The notes under the pieces were generated by a model. The model was not told where the DNA came from, ran no database searches, and was given only the letters and a program-made list of their open reading frames with translations. 42,130 bases of DNA from Verrucomicrobiota bacterium (GTDB lineage: Bacteria > Verrucomicrobiota > Verrucomicrobiia > Opitutales > Opitutaceae), in assembly GCA_023443455.1 (NCBI GenBank), contig JAEZUE010000102.1, positions 1 through 42,130 of the forward strand, given 5' to 3'. How positions within the stretch are numbered: the stretch's first letter is position 1; each line of letters starts with the position of its first letter. The position numbers were made by a program, and so were the translations under genes. Positions 1 to 12,724 of the stretch are shown here, in pieces.

Positions 1-891
1 TTCAGACCGCGTTGGGGGATGTGAGCACGCGGGGGAGTTGAGCGGAGTCGGCCGATGCGGGCTGAAGCACCACACCACGAGAAGGGCGTGCCGGCTTGTG
101 GCGCGGGTCTTCAGACCGCGTTGGGGGATGTGAGCACGCGGGGGAGTTGAGCGGAGCCGAGCGATGCGGGCTAAAGCACCGCACCACGGGAAGGGCGTGC
201 CGGCTTGTGGCGCGGGTCTTCAGGCCGCGATGGTGGATGTGAGCACGCGGGGGAGTTGAGCAGAGTCGAGCGATGCGGGCTGAAGCACCGCACCACGGGG
301 AGGGCATGCCGGCCCGTGGCGCGGGTCTTCAGACCGCGTTGGGGGATGTGAGCACTCGGGCGGAGTTGAGCGGAGCCGAGCGATGCGGGCTGAAGCGCCG
401 CACCACGGGAAGGGCGTGCCGGCTTGTGACGCGGGTCTTCAGACCGCGATGGGGGCTGTGAGCCCGCGGGTGGAGTTGAGCGGAGTCGAGCGATGCGGGC
501 TAAAGCACCGCACCACGGGAAGGGCATGCCGGCTTGTGGCGCGGGTCTTCAGACCGCGTTGGGGGATGTGAGCCCGCGGGGGGAGTTGAGCGGAGCTGAG
601 CGATGCGGGCTGAAGCGCCGCACCACGGGAAGGGCGTGCCGGCTTGTGGCGCGGGTCTTTAGACCGCGTTGGGGGCTGTGAGCCCGCGGGTGGAGTTGAG
701 CGGAGTCGGCCGATGCGGGCTGAAGCGCCGCACCACGGGAAGGGCGTGCCGGCTTGTGGCGCGGGTCTTCAGACCGCGATGGGGGATGTGAGCACGCGGC
801 GGAGTTGAGCGGAGCCGAGCGATGCGGGCTGAAGCACCGCACCACGGGGAGGGCATGCCGGCTTGTGGTGCGGGTCTTCAGACCGCGATGG
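1..891. repeat. Tandem array of 109/110-bp REP/BIME-like units
   Basis: Unit starts, marked by the shared TTCAGACCGCG, fall at 1, 110, 219, 328, 438, 548, 658, 768 and 877. That gives eight full units and the start of a ninth, and the array runs off the left edge. Units differ at scattered positions. Each unit holds core A (GCGGGC-TGAA-GCACCGC, with one bulge) and core B (CGCGGGTC-TTCA-GACCGCG). Core B read on the other strand aligns with core A through GCGG-x-CTGAAG and the following CCGC-x-CCAC, so each unit is an inverted pair. Frames through it are not conserved, because 109/110 is not a multiple of three. It lies just downstream of the cysS stop. REP/BIME clusters are the closest known analogue; that assignment is inference. 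Confidence 0.9.
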
Positions 892-948
892 CCGGCGCGT
901 GGCTAGCAGGTGAGGGCGGAACCGAATGTATCCGGTCGGACACCGAGC

Positions 949-2328
949 CTACTTCTTCGCCAGCTCGAGCTTGTAGTCGGTCTTGCTGTCGAGCATCGCC
1001 CAACCCTGCGCGGTGATCTCGCCACGGAGACGGTCGGCCTCGGCCCAGTTCTTGGCCTGCTTGGCGGCCCAACGCTGCTCGGCCAACTGCTTCACTTCGG
1101 CAGGGGCTTCGGCGACCGGTGCGGCGGGGGCGTCGAGCTTGAGGCCGAGGGCGAACAGCACCCGATCGAACGCTGCGGGCGAAACCCCACCGGGACCGCG
1201 GTTGACGACCGTGAACAACGCGCCGAGCGCGGCCGGCGTGTTGAGGTCGTCGCGCAGTGCGGCGAAGACGGGGTCGAACGGTGCTTCGTCGCCGCCTGTT
1301 GGTGACAGGGCGGCGCGGAAGTTGCGCAGGGTCGTCAGCGCCTTCTCGGCGGCGTGCAGCGAGTCGAGGGTGAAGTTGAGCTGTTTGCGCGGGTGGCCGG
1401 CGAGCAGGGCGTAGCGCAGCGCCATCGGCGAGTGGCCCATCTCGCGGAGCTGGTCGAGCGTGTAGAGGTTGCCGAGGCTCTTGGACATCTTCTTGCCGTC
1501 CACGAGCAGGTGCTCGCTGTGGTACCAGTGCTTGGCGAACTGGTGGCCGGTGCAGCACTCGCTCTGGGCGATCTCGTTCTCGTGGTGCGGGAAGAGCAGG
1601 TCGACGCCGCCGGTGTGCAGGTCGATCGTCTCGCCGAGGTGCTTGCGGCTCATGGCGCTGCACTCGATGTGCCAGCCGGGGCGGCCGGCGGCGGCACCGG
1701 CGGGGCCGGGCCATTTCACATCGCCGTCTTCGGCCTTCCACGCTTTCCAGAGCGCGAAGTCGGAGCCGTCCTCCTTCTCGTCGGAGTCGGCGGTCTGCGG
1801 CTTGTGCGAAAGGGTGGAGCCGATCTGCAGCTCGCGTTCCTTCACGCGGGAGAGCACGCCGTAGCCGGGGAAGGATCCAACCTTGAAATACACCGAGCCG
1901 TCGGCCGAGGGGTAGGCGTGGCCCTTCTTGATGAGCTCGTCGATCATCTCGACCTGCTCGGCGATGTGGCCGGTGGCGGAGGGTTCGACGTGCGGGCGCA
2001 GGCAGTTGAGGGCGTCGCAGTCGGCGTGGAACTTGTCGGTCCACTGTTTGGTGACCTCGGCCAGCGGGCGGCCTTCCTCGCGGGAGCGGCGGATGGTCTT
2101 GTCGTCGACGTCGGTGATGTTGCGCACGTGCTTCACCTTGTCGGGGCCGAACTCGAGCTCGAGCACGCGGCGGATGAGGTCGTTGACGACGAAGGTGCGG
2201 AAATTGCCGATGTGCGCCGGCGCGTAGACGGTGGGGCCGCAGTTGTAGAAACGATAGACGCCGTCGGTGTGCGACGGGCGAAGTTCGAGCGGCGTGCGGG
2301 TCAGGGAGTCGTGGAGCGTGACGGGCAT
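949..2328 (-). CDS. cysS: Cysteine--tRNA ligase
   Basis: Class I aminoacyl-tRNA synthetase of 459 aa that charges tRNA-Cys in the cytoplasm. The HIGH motif appears as HIGN (residues 39-42) and the KMSKS loop as KMSKS (280-284). The zinc ligands expected for the family are present: C30 in NCGPTVY, C223 in ECSAMS, H248 and E252 in HHENE. Length matches the usual 460 aa. The start was chosen at MPVTLHDSLTR because family members begin just before this segment; the frame stays open upstream, but that stretch does not look like family sequence. No good Shine-Dalgarno is visible. Stop is TAG. The REP-like array lies immediately downstream, and the sensor kinase gene diverges from it 144 bp upstream. 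Confidence 0.97.
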   Translation of the reverse strand: MPVTLHDSLTRTPLELRPSHTDGVYRFYNCGPTVYAPAHIGNFRTFVVNDLIRRVLELEFGPDKVKHVRNITDVDDKTIRRSREEGRPLAEVTKQWTDKFHADCDALNCLRPHVEPSATGHIAEQVEMIDELIKKGHAYPSADGSVYFKVGSFPGYGVLSRVKERELQIGSTLSHKPQTADSDEKEDGSDFALWKAWKAEDGDVKWPGPAGAAAGRPGWHIECSAMSRKHLGETIDLHTGGVDLLFPHHENEIAQSECCTGHQFAKHWYHSEHLLVDGKKMSKSLGNLYTLDQLREMGHSPMALRYALLAGHPRKQLNFTLDSLHAAEKALTTLRNFRAALSPTGGDEAPFDPVFAALRDDLNTPAALGALFTVVNRGPGGVSPAAFDRVLFALGLKLDAPAAPVAEAPAEVKQLAEQRWAAKQAKNWAEADRLRGEITAQGWAMLDSKTDYKLELAKK

Positions 2329-2472
2329 GGCAAAGGCGGCAGACGCTAGAGTTCGGGGGCGGTGTGGCAAGAACGGGCGGGGAATCATCGGAGGCGCCGC
2401 CAAGTGACGGAGTGGGACCGACTTGGATCTTCTCAAGGTGGGCGGCGAACAGCCGATTGATGCGGGCAAACC

Positions 2473-6528
<4,056 letters not shown>

Positions 6529-6580
6529 TGGGGTTGCCAATCCGCCCCCGCGCGGCATCGTCGTCGCCGAAATTTTCGCC

Positions 6581-7594
6581 ATGCCCGTAACACCCCGACT
6601 CTCCCTTCGTTGCCGTCCCCGCCGTCTGCGCCGCACCGTCGGCATCCGCGCCTTGGTCGAGGAGGTTCGCCTCACCGCCGACGATCTGATCGCCCCGCTG
6701 TTCGTGGTCGACGGCAAGGCGGCGCCGGAGGAGATCGCCTCGATGCCGGGTGTGTTCCGCCTTGCGATACCCGATCTGGTCAAGGAATGCCGCCTGTTGG
6801 CCAAGCTGGGGGTGCGGGCGGTGGCGCTCTTCCCCAAGCTCGATCCCCGGCTCAAGACCCCGCACGGGGCCGAGGCGCTCAATCCCGACACGCTCGTCCT
6901 GCGCGCGATCCGGGCCGTGAAGAAGGCCGTGCCCGGGCTGCTCGTCGTCGCCGACATCGCGCTGGATCCGTATACGACCCATGGGCACGATGGCGTGCTC
7001 ACCGTGGCGGGCGACGATGTGGACAACGACACCACCGTGGCCGCCCTGGCGGAGATGGCGGTGCTGCACGCCGAGGCCGGCACCGACCTCGTCGCCCCCT
7101 CCGACATGATGGACGGGCGCATCGGCGCCATCCGCTCCGCGCTCGATGCCGGGGGCTTCATCGACACGGCCATCCTCGCGTATTCGGCGAAGTTCAACTC
7201 GGCCTACTACGGCCCCTTCCGCGACGCCGTCGGTAGTGCCCAGGCCGCGGGTACGAAGCTGCTCGGCAAACAGACCTACCAGCTCAATCCCGCCAATCGT
7301 CGCGAGGCGCTGAAGGATGCCCTGCTCGACGAGGCGGAGGGAGCGGATCTGCTCATGGTCAAGCCGGCCGGCGCCTATCTCGATGTCATCGCGCAGCTGC
7401 GGGCCAGCACCCGGCTGCCGGTGGCGGCCTATCAGGTTTCGGGCGAGTATTCGCAGATCCAGGCCGCCGCGAAGCTGGGTTGGCTCGACTTGCGGCGCAC
7501 CCGCGACGAGTCCCTCCTGGCGATCAAGCGGGCGGGGGCCGACATGATCCTGACCTATTTCGCGAAAGCGGTGGCCCAGGATCTCGCCCGCTGA
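6581..7594 (+). CDS. hemB: Delta-aminolevulinic acid dehydratase (porphobilinogen synthase)
   Basis: Condenses two 5-aminolevulinate molecules to porphobilinogen in tetrapyrrole synthesis. 337 aa, usual family length. The two active-site lysines are visible: K204 in YSAKFNSAYYG and K261 in LMVKPAGAYLD. The metal-site segment reads DIALDPYTTHGHDG with no cysteines, which is the pattern of Mg-dependent rather than Zn-dependent enzymes. The ATG at 6581 begins MPVTPRLSLR; the frame is open further upstream but overlaps the kinase end and lacks family similarity. It lies 52 bp after the sensor kinase and may share a transcript with it. The stop TGA (7592-7594) coincides with the first bases of a dispersed repeat. 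Confidence 0.96.
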   Translation: MPVTPRLSLRCRPRRLRRTVGIRALVEEVRLTADDLIAPLFVVDGKAAPEEIASMPGVFRLAIPDLVKECRLLAKLGVRAVALFPKLDPRLKTPHGAEALNPDTLVLRAIRAVKKAVPGLLVVADIALDPYTTHGHDGVLTVAGDDVDNDTTVAALAEMAVLHAEAGTDLVAPSDMMDGRIGAIRSALDAGGFIDTAILAYSAKFNSAYYGPFRDAVGSAQAAGTKLLGKQTYQLNPANRREALKDALLDEAEGADLLMVKPAGAYLDVIAQLRASTRLPVAAYQVSGEYSQIQAAAKLGWLDLRRTRDESLLAIKRAGADMILTYFAKAVAQDLAR

Positions 7595-7733
7595 TAATGC
7601 AGACGAGAGTCGAGCGTCGAGTGGCGAGCGCCAATCCAATTGTGCACAAGGCGCTTGCCCGAGGGTGCTCTCGATCTGCCTCCGAAACTCCTGCCCTCGA
7701 CGCTCGTCCCTCGTCATTCGAATGACTACAGCT
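7592..7733. repeat. Dispersed stop-abutting repeat, copy 1 (subtype I)
   Basis: About 140 bp. The left end, TGATAATGCAGACGAGAG, begins at the hemB stop codon; the right end is near GAATGACTACAGCTGAG. Internal inverted ends: GAGAGTCGAGCGTCGAG on the left against the complement of CTCGACGCTCGTCCCTC on the right. It is nearly identical over its full length to copy 2 at 20641-20781, and its left end and inverted arms also match copies 3 and 4. It lies between convergent genes (hemB and the protease). No coding frame is credible. The foldback could act as a bidirectional terminator; this is inference. Confidence 0.85.
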
Positions 7734-7824
7734 GAGGCCGCGACGGTTCGCTCGCGCTCGGGCCGGCGCGCTCGCCGCCCTGCCTTCGGTCCGGTCGCGG
7801 CGCCGTGAGCGCCCGTCGGTCGCC

Positions 7825-9060
7825 CTATGGGACCAGGTCGTAGACGGGCACCCGGACCAGGTAGGTCCGCGTGTCACGACGAAACAGGTACTCGATGCTG
7901 TCGGCCTTGCGCAGGTGCTTCTCGAAGCGGTCGAGGTTCCACTTCACGATCGGTTCGCCGTCGATGCCGATGATGGCGTCGCCGGGTTCGATCTGCCGGG
8001 TGGTCGGCGGGGCGTCGGCGAGCACCTGCAGCACCCGCCAGGCGGCGGGCAGGCGGGCGAAGCTCAGGCCGGTGGTGCGTTGCGGCGGCAGTTTCACCGC
8101 GCCGGGGCGTTCGGGTGCGAGCACGACCAGACCCCGCTGCTGGTCGAGCGTGACCACGTAGTGCGAGAGGATCTCCGCGCCGATCGTGGAGAGTTGGTTG
8201 GTGAGCATGACGCGCGGCTCGCGCACTTCCTCGGTGCCGATCCGGAGGGGTTCGGCGAGGCGGCCGATCTGGCGTGGCAGGTTGCCCGAGAGCGTGGCCA
8301 CGACGGGACCGGTGCGCGGGCCGGCTTTGAACCGGGGATTCAGCCCGGTCGTGTCGAGGGTGAAGGCCAGATCGCTGCCCGAGTCGATCAGGGCCATGAA
8401 CGTCTGCTCGCCCAGTTCCACGTTCACGATCGGGCGGGTGCCGTTCTCCAATGCGAAGGGAATCGCCACGCCGGGAATCGCCCGCGCGGGGAAGCGGGGC
8501 GTGAGCACCACGCGGTCGCGCGGGTAGTCGAGCGTGAGCAACCGGTCGCGGAAGACGGGAAAGCCCAGGATGCCGTCGACCGTGAGTCCGAGATGGTTCG
8601 AGAAGTCGACGAAGTCGTAGACGGCGGCGCGGATGGCCGGGAAACGCGCGGTGCCGAGTTCGATGGAAGGCACGACCGTGCTGCCGAGCATCGTGGCGCC
8701 ACCGGCCGCCGAGACCACCTGGATCGGCGCCGCGGCCGGGTTGGTCCGGTATCCGGGAACCAGTGTCGCGATGCGGTCGGAGACGAGCGTGACCGTCGAG
8801 CCGGTGTCGATGAGGAAATGGTAGGGGCCGGTGCCGCCGACACGCCCCTCGACCAGGAGCAGGTTGGAGATCCGCCGCCCGGGCACGACGACCTGGTCGG
8901 CGGCCAGCTCCTCGCGTTGGAAATCCAACGCCGTGCCGGCCGTCGCCTTGGGGGCGAGGAGCGGAAGTGCGGCCAGCGCGAGCAGCGGGAGGCGGAAAAC
9001 CATGCGACTGCGGTGTCGACCGCTTCGTGGCGTACAGGTTTCCTTTCCCGGCGATTTCAT
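7825..9060 (-). CDS. Retropepsin-like aspartyl protease with C-terminal PDZ domain
   Basis: 411 aa, predicted to be exported. A hydrophobic signal-like stretch (LPLLALAALPLLAPKATA, about residues 24-41) precedes two aspartyl-protease motifs, LIDTGSTVTLV (Asp 85) and LIDSGSDLAFTL (Asp 226). A C-terminal PDZ-like segment (about 320-400) contains IEPGDAIIGIDGEPI. Two active Asp motifs in one chain suggest a pepsin-like double domain built from retropepsin-type halves. The start at 9060 gives a 4-bp ATGA overlap with the upstream transporter, implying translational coupling. An internal ATG at 9003 (MVFRLPLLAL) gives a more typical signal peptide and is the alternative. Substrate unknown. Confidence 0.85.
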   Translation of the reverse strand: MKSPGKETCTPRSGRHRSRMVFRLPLLALAALPLLAPKATAGTALDFQREELAADQVVVPGRRISNLLLVEGRVGGTGPYHFLIDTGSTVTLVSDRIATLVPGYRTNPAAAPIQVVSAAGGATMLGSTVVPSIELGTARFPAIRAAVYDFVDFSNHLGLTVDGILGFPVFRDRLLTLDYPRDRVVLTPRFPARAIPGVAIPFALENGTRPIVNVELGEQTFMALIDSGSDLAFTLDTTGLNPRFKAGPRTGPVVATLSGNLPRQIGRLAEPLRIGTEEVREPRVMLTNQLSTIGAEILSHYVVTLDQQRGLVVLAPERPGAVKLPPQRTTGLSFARLPAAWRVLQVLADAPPTTRQIEPGDAIIGIDGEPIVKWNLDRFEKHLRKADSIEYLFRRDTRTYLVRVPVYDLVP

Positions 9061-10379
9061 TTCCGCGGCTGGGGCAGCGAGAGCGCGAGCAGCAGGGGCA
9101 GCACGATCACGCCCGCCGCCGCGGCGTAGCAGGCGACCGAACCGAAACTCCAATACAGCGCCCCGGCGCACACCGGGCCGATCGCGCGCGTCAGGGAGCC
9201 GACGGCGCGGAACAGCCCCATCAGCCGCCCTTGTTCGTCCTCGCCGACGTAGAGCGACAGCAGCGCGGAAAGCGCCGAGTAGCAGAAGCCCGAGCCGACC
9301 GACGCCAGACCGAGGCTCAGGTAGACGGTGACCGGTGTCATGGCGACCGCGAGCCAGCCCATGCCGAGGCACGCGCACAGCAGGCCGAGCAGGCTTCCCG
9401 CCTTCTCCCCGATGCGCGGCACCAGGCGGCGCACGAGCATGCCCTGAGTCAACACCGACACGACGCCGGTGAAGACGAAGACCATCGTCAGTTGGCGCGG
9501 GGTGTACCCGAGGCGGTCGGTGGCGAGGAAGCTCAGCGTCAGTTCGAGTCCGCTGAAACCGAGCACAAAGAGCGCGTTGATGACGATCACCCGGCGCACG
9601 TGCGTTTCGGGCAACGCGAACAGCGCGCGCAGCGGGTGCCGGGTGCGCTCGACGCCCGCGGTGGCGGTACCGGGTGAATATGTTTCGGCGAAGCGGCGCT
9701 GCACCCAGACCAGGTTGAGCGCGCCCAACGCCATCGCGATGAGCGCGGGCACGGTGAACGGGTTCACGCCGATGGCCGCCAGCCCGGGCCAACGCTCGAG
9801 CAGGTTCCACTGCGCGGTGAGGCCGCCGAGCGCGGGACCGGTGATGAAACCCAGGCCGAAGGCGGCGCCGATCAGCCCCATGCCCTTGGCGCGATCGGCC
9901 CGGGTGGTGATGTCGCTCACCGCGGCGGTGGCCACGGAGAGGTTGCCGCTGGCGATGCCCGCCAAGATGCGGGAGAGCAGGAACACGGTGAACGAGCCGC
10001 TGAAGGCCCAGAGTGCATAGCTGGCGGCGGTGCCGGCGATGGTCAGGCGCAGCACCGGTTTGCGGCCGACCCGATCGGAACGCGCGCCCCAGATCGGGGC
10101 GAACACGAACTGCAGCAGCGAATAGAGCGAACCGATCACGCCGGCGAAGAGCACGGCGGTGTAGCTGCCGTCGAGATGCCAGGTGTGGGCGAGGGCATCG
10201 ATGTGCCCGAGCATCCATCCCAGCACGCCGCCGCGGCCCTCGCGCTCGAGGTAGTGCGACAGCATCGCCGGGAAGAGCGGAAAGAAGATCGAGAAGCCGA
10301 TCAGGTCGAGGTAGAGCGTGAGGAAGATCACGCCCAGCGAGGCCTTTTTCGGCGCGGAGGATTCGGTGGTCGCAGTCAA
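9057..10379 (-). CDS. MFS transporter
   Basis: Twelve-helix Major Facilitator Superfamily permease, about 440 aa. The loop after helix 2 carries the family signature as GARSDRVGRKP. Hydrophobic segments are regularly spaced from FLTLYLDLIGFSIFFPLF to the C-terminal GVIVLPLLLALSLP. The N-terminal half resembles drug/tetracycline-type exporters, but the substrate cannot be read from sequence. No ATG is available close to the first helix in this frame, so the start is taken as TTG at 10379 (LTATTESSAPKK); this is uncertain. Its TGA stop overlaps the ATG of the downstream protease gene. Divergent from the oxidoreductase gene across about 400 bp. Confidence 0.88.
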   Translation of the reverse strand: MTATTESSAPKKASLGVIFLTLYLDLIGFSIFFPLFPAMLSHYLEREGRGGVLGWMLGHIDALAHTWHLDGSYTAVLFAGVIGSLYSLLQFVFAPIWGARSDRVGRKPVLRLTIAGTAASYALWAFSGSFTVFLLSRILAGIASGNLSVATAAVSDITTRADRAKGMGLIGAAFGLGFITGPALGGLTAQWNLLERWPGLAAIGVNPFTVPALIAMALGALNLVWVQRRFAETYSPGTATAGVERTRHPLRALFALPETHVRRVIVINALFVLGFSGLELTLSFLATDRLGYTPRQLTMVFVFTGVVSVLTQGMLVRRLVPRIGEKAGSLLGLLCACLGMGWLAVAMTPVTVYLSLGLASVGSGFCYSALSALLSLYVGEDEQGRLMGLFRAVGSLTRAIGPVCAGALYWSFGSVACYAAAAGVIVLPLLLALSLPQPRK

Positions 10380-10782
10380 GGTGGTAGGCCGGCATGAGAC
10401 CGGTGCCTCGTGCCGAGCGCAAGCGGAGTGTGGCCGGAAAGGAGGGGGCCATAAGAATGCCGCTTCAGGCCGCCGGCCCCATTTCACCCGCTCAACTCCG
10501 TCGATCGATCGATGTACTCCGAGCGAACGCTGTTCGGCTCCCTGCCTCCGCAAGGCCGCTATCCGACCGCGACAACGTCGAGTGGGAGGGCGGCGGCAGG
10601 TGCATTTTCGAGCATCCGGATGGGGCGGCCGCGATGATCCGCGTGGTCGGTGGGCAGACATGGCCGAGCAGTGCCCGCCGGTGGCGGATCTCGGTGCACC
10701 GAGGCAAGATGCGGGGAACCGGAGATCCGCCCCCCGCGCGGTCTTGAGGTGGCGGGGGCGGGCTGTTTTGCTCCGTTTTTCC
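10380..10782. other. Non-coding stretch between divergent genes
   Basis: About 400 bp between the MFS gene (-) and the oxidoreductase gene (+). Short open frames exist on both strands but show no recognisable protein and no convincing start context. Promoters for both flanking genes should lie here; no clear -35/-10 pair was found. No repeat from the families described elsewhere in the window was seen. Confidence 0.5.
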
Positions 10783-11814
10783 ATGGCCAAAGACTCTCTT
10801 CGAATCGGTATCATCGGCGCGGGCACAAACACCCGGGCCAAACATCTGCCCCTGCTCCAGCGCATTCCCGGCGTGAAGGTCGTCATGGTGGTCAACCGCT
10901 CGGCGGTCTCCTCGCAGGCCGTGGCGAAGGAGTTCGGCATCCCCGGGGTGGCGCGGCACTGGCGCGAAGTCGTGGCGGCGCCCGATGTGGATGCCGTCGT
11001 CATCGGTGCTTGGCCCAATCTGCATGCCGAGGCGACCTGCGCGGCCCTGGCCCATGGCAAGCATGTGCTCACCGAGGCGCGCATGGCGGCGCATCTGGTG
11101 CAGGCGGAGACGATGGCCGCGGCGGCGCAGGCGCGCCCCCACCTGGTCGCGCAGATCGTGCCGGCGCCGATGTCGTTGGATTTCGATGCCGCGATCGTGG
11201 AGCGGCTGCCGGCTCTCGGGCCGTTGCGCGAGGTCTGTGTCGTGCACACCGGCGGGCAGTTTGCCGACTCCGCGGCGCCGTTGGCCTGGCGGCAGGAGTT
11301 TGCGTCGAGCGGCGTGAACACGCTCATGCTCGGCATCAACTACGAGATGGTGTTGCGCTGGCTCGGCGTGGATCCGCTATGGGTGCAGGCCGATGCGGCG
11401 GTGTTCACGGCGAAGCGGCCCCGCGACGAGGGCGGCCTGGGCGACGTGGAGATCCCGGAGAGCGTTTCCGTGCTCGGGCGCTACGCCGGAGGAGCGCGCC
11501 TGGTGATGCATTTCAGCGGAGTGGAACTGGGCACGCCCCGGCATGAGATTCGGCTCAACGGCGAGCGCGGTTCGCTGCGCTTCGATCTCGCGGCGCAGCA
11601 ACTGTGGTTCACGCCGCTTGGCGGGGCCGAGAGCGCGGTCGAGCCGCCGATGGAGCAACGCCGCGGCTGGCGCGTCGAGGAGGACTTCATCGCGAGCATC
11701 CGCGAGGGCGCGCCGGTGCGGCTGACCGACTTCGCGACCGGCGTGCGGTACATGCGGTTGACCGATGCGGTGTGGCGTTCCTGGAGCGAGCAGGGCGCGC
11801 GGGTCTCTCTCTGA
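10783..11814 (+). CDS. Gfo/Idh/MocA family NAD(P)-dependent oxidoreductase
   Basis: 343 aa. The N-terminal Rossmann domain begins with IGIIGAGTNTRAKHLP, the usual nucleotide-binding glycine motif with a helix start. VVIGAWPNLHAEAT and the GKHVLTEARMA segment correspond to the family's EKP region; here the usual Glu-Lys-Pro reads TEARM, so the catalytic lysine is not evident. A C-terminal alpha/beta domain follows (about 120-343). Members oxidise or reduce sugars and polyols, and the substrate is unknown. The ATG at 10783 sits directly before the Rossmann strand. The next gene starts 15 bp downstream with a strong ribosome binding site, so the two are probably cotranscribed. Confidence 0.85.
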   Translation: MAKDSLRIGIIGAGTNTRAKHLPLLQRIPGVKVVMVVNRSAVSSQAVAKEFGIPGVARHWREVVAAPDVDAVVIGAWPNLHAEATCAALAHGKHVLTEARMAAHLVQAETMAAAAQARPHLVAQIVPAPMSLDFDAAIVERLPALGPLREVCVVHTGGQFADSAAPLAWRQEFASSGVNTLMLGINYEMVLRWLGVDPLWVQADAAVFTAKRPRDEGGLGDVEIPESVSVLGRYAGGARLVMHFSGVELGTPRHEIRLNGERGSLRFDLAAQQLWFTPLGGAESAVEPPMEQRRGWRVEEDFIASIREGAPVRLTDFATGVRYMRLTDAVWRSWSEQGARVSL

Positions 11815-11818
11815 GCAC

Positions 11819-11823
11819 GGAGG
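11819..11823 (+). promoter_or_regulatory. Strong Shine-Dalgarno (GGAGG) for the next gene
   Basis: GGAGG lies six bases before the ATG at 11830. Most genes in this window lack a recognisable Shine-Dalgarno, so this one stands out. It supports both the start choice and translation from a shared message with the oxidoreductase. Confidence 0.7.
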
Positions 11824-11829
11824 CCGGCG

Positions 11830-12639
11830 ATGCGCATCTTCAAGTATTGGGCACGGATCGAATCGACGCTGAACGTCGGCGGCAGGCCGGAGACGGTGCA
11901 CTGCTACGGCGGTTCGAACGAGTCGCCCGAGGCGGCCGCGGCGGACGCCCGGGCGCGCCTCGAGGGTGTGACCCGGCGCATCGCGGGCGGTCGGCGGAAG
12001 GAGCAGGGCTACGAGGTCGACATCCGCGAGGAGGTGCTCGCGCAGATCGATGCGCGCAACGTCGTGACCCGGAACCGCTATGGGGCGGAGGTGCTGAACA
12101 GCGCGGACCTGATGTTCATCGACATCGACCGGCCGCGGTTGGGCTTCTTCGATCTGTTCCGTGCCGAGTTGTCGGTGGTGGAACGCAAGGCCCGCATCGT
12201 GGCGCAGGTGAAGAAGCTGGCACCGAAGGCGCCGGAATTGCGCGGACTCGGGGTGCGCGTGTACGAGACGCACAGTGGTATCCGGGTGATCGTCACCGGG
12301 CGGCCTTTCGACCCGCGCGCGGCGGCGTCGCGGAAGCTGCTGAAGCTCTTTCATGCCGATCGGCTCTACAGCAGCCTGTGCGAGCGGCAGGCCTGTTTCC
12401 GGGCCCGGCTCACGCCGAAGCCGTTCCGCATCAAATGCCGTACGCGGAAGTGCGTTTTTCCGCGGGGCGACGGGGTGGAGGAGGCGGCCCATCGCGAATG
12501 GGTCGCCGAATACGAGCGGAGGCGGGAGGGGCACGCGACCTGCCGTTTCCTCTGTGCGCTCGGTCACGATGTGCGCGACCAGATCGTGTCGTTCCACGAC
12601 GCGGAGACCGGGGCGTATTCCGGACGGCGGCTCGCGTAG
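11830..12639 (+). CDS. Uncharacterised protein with primase-polymerase-like (AEP) motifs
   Basis: 269 aa, no signal peptide or membrane segment. Not assigned to a named family. Visible features: an acidic DxD motif in LMFIDIDRP (Asp 98, Asp 100); a later VYETHSGIRVIV (His 148), resembling the S-x-H/G element that follows DxD in archaeo-eukaryotic primase-fold proteins; then LYSSLCERQACFRARLTPKP, which I remember as conserved in uncharacterised bacterial proteins. Cysteines occur in pairs: CERQAC, CRTRKC and CRFLC, which could bind metal. The N-terminus MRIFKYW is followed by an alpha-helical region. Cotranscription with the oxidoreductase is likely (15-bp gap). The AEP link is inference from motif order only. 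Confidence 0.75.
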   Translation: MRIFKYWARIESTLNVGGRPETVHCYGGSNESPEAAAADARARLEGVTRRIAGGRRKEQGYEVDIREEVLAQIDARNVVTRNRYGAEVLNSADLMFIDIDRPRLGFFDLFRAELSVVERKARIVAQVKKLAPKAPELRGLGVRVYETHSGIRVIVTGRPFDPRAAASRKLLKLFHADRLYSSLCERQACFRARLTPKPFRIKCRTRKCVFPRGDGVEEAAHREWVAEYERRREGHATCRFLCALGHDVRDQIVSFHDAETGAYSGRRLA

Positions 12640-12646
12640 GGGAAAG

Positions 12647-12673
12647 GCGGGGCAATCATTCGGCCCGCCCCGC
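12647..12673 (+). terminator. Weak hairpin between convergent genes
   Basis: A 7-bp GC-only stem, GCGGGGC (12647-12653) with GCCCCGC (12667-12673), encloses a 13-base loop. It falls just after the stop of the preceding plus-strand gene and before the convergent minus-strand gene. There is no U-tract on either side, so it is only a candidate. Confidence 0.35.
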
Positions 12674-12724
12674 TTCGATGCGTCTCACCGGCCGTCCGGG
12701 CCCGAGGGTGTCATTACCGTTGGG

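Noticed and set aside
1..891. A CRISPR array
   Set aside because: Units are about 110 bp and similar throughout; there are no short identical repeats separated by unique spacers, and no cas gene nearby.
10380..10782. A possible small gene between the MFS and oxidoreductase genes
   Set aside because: The available frames start poorly, carry no recognisable motif, and the region is more plausibly the shared promoter area.
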